The position numbers and the translations under genes were made by a program. From positions 10,181,398 through 10,245,397 of the forward strand of contig NC_037267.1 in the NCBI RefSeq assembly GCF_000002425.4: 64,000 nucleotides of DNA. The letters are read 5' to 3'. The notes beneath the pieces were generated by a model. It was given only the letters and a program-made list of their open reading frames with translations, did not search any database and was not told the origin of the DNA. The DNA is from Physcomitrium patens (Eukaryota; Streptophyta; Bryopsida; Funariales; Funariaceae). Positions 57,598-64,000 of this stretch are shown here, one piece after another; positions within the stretch are counted from its first letter, which is position 1; each line of letters opens with the position of its first letter.

Positions 57598-60500
57598 AGC
57601 GAGATTATGGAGGTACAAAAGAGGAAGTACTCTCGCGAGATGAAGGTGCCTTTGATGCGAGTTTTATTGGTATATTGGAGAATGGAAATATTATGTATAA
57701 GAAAGTTGATGATTTTAAAAGAAAAGAAAGAAAAAGATTATATAATATTGAAGGACAATTACGCAAGATAAGTCCATTGTAAGAGGATGAGAGGATTTTG
57801 GGTATTTATGAAGAAAATGGACTGGAAGATTCATTGGAATTGATTACATCTATTGGGTTAGGGGATAATGATAAGATTGTTGAGATTCATTCGAGAGAGG
57901 TTTTTATCATGTTGGAATCTTTTCAAGCACCAGAAGTCACAATAGAGACGAGATATAAAACGGCAGATAAGAAGATAAAGCCTGTTGCCGGACCATTACC
58001 AGAGGATTCTAAAGAACAAATGGGAGAAGCATCAAAAGAAGCAAGTTTAAGAGATCCAATGAGTATTGGACATCAGTTTACTGAAGAGACTTTTGAAGAA
58101 TTGAAGATTGGTTCTGATGGTTCTTTATTGCCGGAGGAAATTACTTGCTTCAAAAAGATGTTGGCTAAACAAGGTAGATCGTTTGCCTTCGAATCTCATG
58201 AAATTGGGTGTGTGGATCCAAATATTATAACACCTATGGTTATCTTCACTGTATCGCATGTACCTTAGAATCTAAGACCGATTCCAATACCGAGGGCACA
58301 TTTACCTAAATTGGTGGAACTATTGAAAGAAAAGATAAAGATGAAAATATTGGAACCTTCATTTGCGCCGTATTCTAGTCGATGGTTCACTGTACCTAAG
58401 AAGAATGGGTCACTACGGTTTATTCAAGATATGCAACCGGTGAATGCAGTAACTGTCAGGAATGCAGGAATTGGACCTATTGTGGATGAATTTGCTGAGG
58501 CATTTGCTAGAAGGGCGATCTATTCAATGGGTGATTTGTATTCAGGTTATGATCAATTTCAACTTACCGAAGGAAGTAGAGATATGACAACGATGAGGAC
58601 ATCGCTTGGATTGGTTAGAATGTGCACTCTTCGTCAAGGCGCGACCAACTCAGTTGCGCATATGATGAATGGGATGAATAAGGTATTGAGAGATTTTATT
58701 CCGGAAAAGACTATGCCTTTTCTGGATGATGTTCCTATAAAAGGGTGCAGAGAAGGAGACAAGGATGAAACTTTAGATATGAGGGGATATCGCAGATATG
58801 TTGTTGATCATATACAAGATTGTGAAAAGATTTTAACTCGGCTTGGAGAAGTTCATCTTACATTATCGGGTATGAAGTCCGTATTTGGAGTACGAGAGGT
58901 TGTAATTGTTGGACATTTATGTGGATCTTACGGAAGAAAATCAGATCCGACTAAAGTTGATGCAATTGGAAGGATGAAAGAGGATTGTGGTTCTTTAATA
59001 GAGGTTCGCAGGTTTTTGGGTGCATGTGTATTTTATCGAATCTGGATCCCTCATTTTGCTCACATAACGGATCCATTATATGAACTGTTATGCAAGGGTT
59101 ACCGATTTAAATGAGAAGAAAGGCATATTCAGGCAATGCAAAGATTGAAGAAATTATTGATGTCACCTCCAATATTGAGAAAGGTTGATTATAAGTGCAA
59201 TAGACCAGTGATTCTTACTGTAGACGTTAGTCCAATTGCCGTTGGATGGGCTATGGGTCAAGATGATTCAAATGGGAGTAGATTTGCAGTTCGATTTGGG
59301 GCTAAAGTTTTAAGTATTCGTCAGCATGCATATTCGCAAGTCAAAAGAGAACTTTGGAGAGTCGTTTCGGCTATGAAAGCTGAAAAGGACTATTTGATTG
59401 GGGCAGTAGTAGTAATTGAAACAGATTGCTTGCCATTGCTTGGAATGATTATTAACTGTTCAACGCCAGATATTGCAATGTTGAGATGGATTGCTTATAT
59501 TAAGTCATTAAATCCAGAATTTAAGCATATCACTGGGAAGGACAATTTAGTAGCAGACATGCTATCTCGAGCAAGATACGAGAGGGAGGACAAAATGGTT
59601 GAAGACATTGATGATGTCGGATTGAAATTCTATTCAATATCAAATTTCAACAGAGAAGACAAGCTATTTCTTGAAGAATCTTATGAAGGAGAATTATTGG
59701 ATATTGGTCATTATTTGAATACTTTGACTAAGCAGGGGAATTGGCCTACAGAAAAATTCAAACAAATAAGAAAAAAAGCATATGGATTTTTACTTCAAGA
59801 TGGATTCTTATGGAAGAGACCAAAGAAAGGAATTGGGATGCCACAATGAGTGATAGGCAAAAGGGAAGAAAAACTAAAATTATTAAAGGAGTTTCATGAT
59901 AGTTTATGGGCAGGGCATAGAGGAATCTGGGCTACTTTTGCTAAACTCAAGGAACGATATTGGTGGAAAAATATGTATCGAGATGTGCTCTCATTTGTAG
60001 AGTCATGTGAAATCTATCAATCGTATTCTAATATCCGACATTGAGATGGTCTTCATCCAACGTATCCTTTGGCTATTCATTTTAAATGGGTTGTTCATTT
60101 GGTTATTATGCCGGTTGGGTTATGGCAGATAAGATATTTGGTTTTAGCTCGTGAAGATTTATCAAATCAAGTAGAAGGAAGAGCATTGAGGACAAAATCT
60201 ACAGAGGGGATCTGTAGGTTTTTGCTTGAAGATGTCATTTGCCATTACGGGTGCGTAGGAAAAATCACTGCAGATCGTGGAGAATTAAATGCACAAGAAG
60301 CTCGTAAGTTCTTTGAAAGATGTGGAGTTAAACTATCACTGACTACTGCTTATAATCCAGAAGGGAATGCAAAAAGCGAACGTGGTCACTCACCGATTGT
60401 GAAAGCATTGGTTAAAGCTTGTAATGGGAAAGTTAAAGAGTGGCCACGGCTTTTGTCATTTGCATTATGGGCTGATCGAACAACACATAGCTCGGTGACA

Positions 60501-61073
60501 GGATATATGCCAGTAGAACTTATAACATGTCAAAAACCAATTATGCCGATTGAAGAAAAGGTACTTACTTGGAGTATGCTACCATGGGAAGATGGATTGA
60601 CAAGAGAAGAACTTCTGGCTATTAGGATTCGACAATTGGAGCAAAGAACGGAAGATGTCCAGATAGCATTGGGAAGGTTAAAAAGAGCAAGGTTACAAAA
60701 CAAGGCGCGATTCGATAAGCAACATTGATTGAGACCAAAAGCAATCGAGGAAGGTGACTGGGTACTTGTTTATGACAATAGTCTGCATAATCAACATAGT
60801 ACTTTGCGGAAATTCTCAAAACATTGGTTTGGACCATATGTGGTAACAACTATTCATGGTAATGCGACTTACTCATTACGGGAGTTAGATGGTACAAAAT
60901 TGAAAATACCAATTGCAGGGAAGCGAGTAAAAATATTTAAACGAAGACACGCAGAGATGAATATGGAAGACCTTAATGAAGGTATAGAGATTCCGCAGCA
61001 AGAAGATGAAAGTGATTTGGATAATGAAGGTGACGAAGACGAACTGGACAAATACGTAGAGGATATATTCTAA
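57573..61073 (+). pseudogene. pol: pol of B2 (RT-RNase H-integrase)
   Basis: Same frame relation and domains as B1. Stops: TAA 57779 (CAA in B1), TAG 58266 (TGG in B1), TGA 59112 (TGG in B1), TGA 59847 (CGA in B1), TGA 60042 (also in B1), TGA 60726 (CGA in B1). The RT motif FLDD is kept near 58719. The first catalytic Asp of the integrase (B1 VVDLVIM) is His here (VVHLVIM, codon 60096-60098), which would abolish strand transfer on its own. The acidic tail is preserved to TAA at 61071. Apart from that His, the breaks that differ from B1 are all C-to-T or G-to-A. Confidence 0.87.
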
Positions 61074-61135
61074 ATCAAACAGCAATTGGATAAATTGGTG
61101 CATACCGGAGGATGCACAAGTTCAGAGCGGGTGGA

Positions 61136-62500
61136 TGTCGTGTTGTAACACGAGTATACAGTGAAAATAAAAAGAAAGGAGAATTTTATTAATATTCAGT
61201 TATCTCGAATATTGGGAGCATCGACCAACTCTAGTACAAATACTGAGTGGTCAGGTTTAGTCACTCCGTTACAGTCAGCCGGGGCATACTGAAATGCTCC
61301 ATTCGATTTCAATAACGGGAGTCAGCAGGAAGAGAAGGACCAATTCACACGACGGGTTCGAAGAGCCAATTTGATCCAATTTTGAGAATCCAATCCGAGT
61401 CCTCTTATCCAATATGAGACCTGAATTGGCCGGTCAACCCAATGCAGTCTAATTACGAGAAATCCAGGTCTTACTACGGGTCTTAGTTAATCTGACGCGA
61501 GGACCAATTTGACCCAATTATAGGAACATCTAGGTTACTATGAGCATCTTTCCCAATATGGGACCTGATTTGGTCGGGCGACTCAATGTGGTCCCGATTA
61601 CGGGGTTCAATTCTGTTTCAGGCTGTCTTGTTCTCTGTGCCATTTCAGGGAATGTTGTTTTCGGTAAATGGATTTCTTAAAGGTAAAAACGGAGGAGAAA
61701 GCTCTGACGGCGAGAGCCAATTTTGGATCCAAGCTTGACGGCGAGAGCCAATTTCGGATCCAAGCTTGAGGTGGGAGCCAATTCCGGATCTAAGATGGAA
61801 GATTGAAGAAATTCAGAGGATAAGGTTAGGGGGGATATAGTTTTGAAAGGGGGTTTTTTTTTCTCTGGGGAATCGGGGGGAGCTAGTTTTCAAGCTTTTG
61901 CAAGGTTACTAGTTCGGTTTTTTCATTGGAGGTTTTTTGAAGATCAAAGGAATTAAAGAGAGGAGCTTCATGCTTCGGGTCGGAAAAGGAAAGACAGAGA
62001 ATTTGGATTTTTCTTCTTCGTAGAGTTTTGGGAAGGCTGAGGCAATCGCTGCTGAAGTCAGTATTGTAATGGTGAATCGAGATTTTTATTGAAGTGGGTT
62101 TGAATACTCTTGACTGTTTTGTAAAATCGAGTTACGTCTGTGATTGAAGGATTAAAAGGGCGTCTATAGGATTGAGTATGTGGAGTGAATGAAATTTATT
62201 GGGTTAATCTAACAAGACAGTCAGTGGATACAAGATCGTAAGTACAAAGCGGTATTGAAGATTAACAGTTTGGGTTGTTCGGGGTTCTCTGTAACATCTA
62301 GAGACCTACCGGCTGGGGCAAAAAAGGACTTCGATAAGCAGTCGAAAAGCATCCGTATAGATTTACGGTACATTGTTGCAGTCGTTTATATTCCAGCAGT
62401 CAAAAACTGATAGACTGCTTGACTATCAGCAAATCTCCATACTACCTTCTACAGCCAGACGCCCGGCGCGTTCTCGAGCAGGAAAGCACGTAATATGACA
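61136..62500 (+). repeat. 3' LTR of B2
   Basis: TGTCGTGTTG to AATATGACA, with the 31-bp duplication at 61706-61736 and 61737-61767. About ten differences from the 5' LTR, nearly all transitions and mostly in the first 400 bp. Confidence 0.92.
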
Positions 62501-63470
62501 ACGGCATATAAAGCAAAGTTTGATGTATCTATTTCAATAAAAAATACCTTAGAAAAGTTGACGTGATACAAGATTAGTACAAAAATAAAAATTGACTTCA
62601 AAGTTTGAAAAGATGCTTCAGCTTCTTTGCTCCACTTGAGTTTGTCTTTGCAAGTCAAATATGTAAGTAGGGTTGCAATTCAAGAAAAGTTTTTGATGAA
62701 GATCTAATAATATTTGGCAAAGCTCAAAAAGCATTTGACATCTCTTATCATTTTTAGAATCTTCTAATCTATAATGGTTTGAACTTTCTTAAGATCCATC
62801 ATAAGTGCATCATTTGAAATGATGTATCTTAAAAAGCCGACTTGAATAGTATGGAATACATACTTTTTTATCTTGGTATAGAATTGTGCATCTCTTAATT
62901 TTTGTAATACATATCAAATATGAAGTTCATGTTCATCGCTATTCTTAGAATAAATCAAGATATCATCTAGATAACAGACAATAAAATCATCTAGTAACTC
63001 TCAAAAAATATCATTTACTAAATGTTGAAAAGTTGTCAGTGCATTTGTAAGTCCAAAAGGCTTGACGTTGTACTCAAAATGCTCATACGTAGTTCAAAAT
63101 GCAATCTTACATTCACCTCTTTCTTTAATATGTACTAGATTATATGCTCCTCATAGATCTATTTTTGTGTAGATCTTTGCTTGATTCAATTGATCGAGAA
63201 GTCTAGATATCAAAGATAGAGGATGCATATTCTTAATAGTGATCTTATTGAATCATTGATAATCAACACATATCCGCAATGATCCAACTTTCTTCTTCAC
63301 AAATAAGATTGGAGCTTTTGTTGGTAATTTAGAATGGCATATGAAATTCTTAGCCAGATTTTTTTCAATATATTCTTTGAGCTCAACTAATTCATTTTGT
63401 GATAAACTATAGATTGGTCCAAATGGCGATTATGCTCCTTCTTGAAGGTCAATTGAGCAATCATAGGGAC
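62501..63470 (-). pseudogene. A-family reverse transcriptase, third relic
   Basis: The minus strand gives [54 protein letters not shown] and the active site CYLDDILIYSKN (YLDD codons at 62962-62973), then WSKEAEASFQTLK and FFIEIDTSNFALYAV, where B2 cuts in. It is a decayed gene, yet its catalytic Tyr-Leu-Asp-Asp is intact, unlike the young tandem copies at 8373 and 14181. Its RNase H continues at 53787. Confidence 0.75.
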
Positions 63471-63476
63471 AATGTT

Positions 63477-64000
63477 TTAGAAGAGTATCTGCATTTTTTT
63501 TTTCAAATACATCTTAAAACTCTTGATATTAGCTTGGAATGCTACTTGAAGTCTTTGCATCATTAAAAATAGGCATGGCATAAATGATACAAGGTGATCT
63601 TTTTTTGTAGCACGGAAAAAAACTCTCACATCTACAAATACAAGTTTTATTGTGCTAGACTTATGACTTTCTACTAGATTAATCTCTTTCTTAATTATAC
63701 TTTTAGAAAAGTCAAGAATACAAGAAATCCAATCTATGCAAGGATTATACTTTTGTAACCATGATAAACCTAAAATGATTGAATTAAAGAGAGATCTAAT
63801 TGTGTTAAAGATTACGCAACTATTATGACCATTTATTGCTACATTTATAGGAAGTATTTTATGAGTAAAATCTCCAAAAGACAATGGACGACTACATATG
63901 ACTTCTATATGAATAGGTTTAATTTTTTTGTACTAATGGTATTTTATGACTTTTAATAAATTCTATGTCTAAAAAATAAGTTGAGACTCCTAAATCTATC
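63477..64000 (-). pseudogene. A-family protease, third relic
   Basis: The minus strand from 63884 gives SFGDFTHKILPINVAINGHNS, then FNSIILGLSWLQKYNPCIDW, matching LSSGDVTHETHPIKV and NPVILGLSWLEKYNPRIDW of family A. The 136-codon open stretch then runs into the linker before RT. Sequence to 64000 continues toward the protease active site, with LDLGVSTYF-like residues at the window edge. Confidence 0.7.

Larger units (their letters stand above)
53788..62500 (+). mobile_element. Element B2, gypsy with tRNA-Trp primer site
   Basis: 8713 bp with two 1365-bp LTRs, flanked by ACGG on both sides. Collinear with B1 at an offset of about 34191 in pol. It inserted into the RNase H region of an A-family relic. 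Both LTRs carry a 31-bp tandem duplication absent from B1, which accounts for their greater length. It carries many more nonsense codons than B1, although its LTRs differ from each other by only about one percent by eye. Confidence 0.93.

Noticed and set aside
1..64000. CRISPR arrays, bacterial operons, host protein genes, rRNA or tRNA genes
   Set aside because: None seen; all coding signals trace to LTR retrotransposons.

Overview
The window looks like nuclear DNA of a land plant, and it is a nest of LTR retrotransposons with no recognisable host gene, rRNA or tRNA gene. The plant call rests on three things: a primer-binding site that fits plant tRNA-Trp, a second that fits plant tRNA-Asp, and a Tat-like gypsy element carrying the extra 3' ORF known from plants. 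The chromodomain element resembles types known from mosses, lycophytes and fungi, so a non-flowering plant is my guess, at low confidence. No database search was possible. All family names come from motif recognition.

Three families of fairly intact elements are present. Family A (5460-17627) is a chromodomain Ty3/gypsy element in a rare LTR-internal-LTR-internal-LTR arrangement. Its three LTRs are 552 bp each and look identical. A single 5-bp target duplication (CTTTG) flanks the whole unit. Family B is a gypsy element of about 8.7 kb with a tRNA-Trp primer site and protease in the gag frame. It occurs twice (19646-28278 and 53788-62500), each copy with a 4-bp duplication. Family C (18967-37492) is a Tat-like gypsy element with a tRNA-Asp primer site and a long coiled-coil ORF after pol. 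B1 sits inside the 5' LTR of C, and the uninterrupted 3' LTR of C shows the empty site.

The rest is very AT-rich, heavily mutated wreckage of older elements, mostly on the minus strand. At least three relics of the A family are recognisable: 1-18769 (broken by later insertions), 41646-42720, and 53165-64000 (split by B2). There are also older B-like and C-like relics between 40 and 53 kb.

Layout: 1-5459, A-like minus-strand relic with B-like and LTR-like insertions; 5460-17627, tandem A element; 17628-18966, rest of the relic (gag, LTR); 18967-37492, element C containing B1; 37493-40175, noncoding AT-rich DNA and a C-like LTR relic; 40176-53787, mosaic of degraded minus-strand elements; 53788-62500, B2; 62501-64000, RT and protease end of the relic that B2 split.

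No element here is intact. Most disabling changes are nonsense codons that one C-to-T or G-to-A change would explain, as expected for long-methylated DNA. LTR divergence judged by eye puts A youngest, then B2, B1 and C. The points most worth follow-up are the apparent self-priming signal of family A, its unexplained third ORF, the recent movement of A copies whose reverse transcriptase motif is ruined, and the frame arrangement and tRNA-Trp primer of family B.
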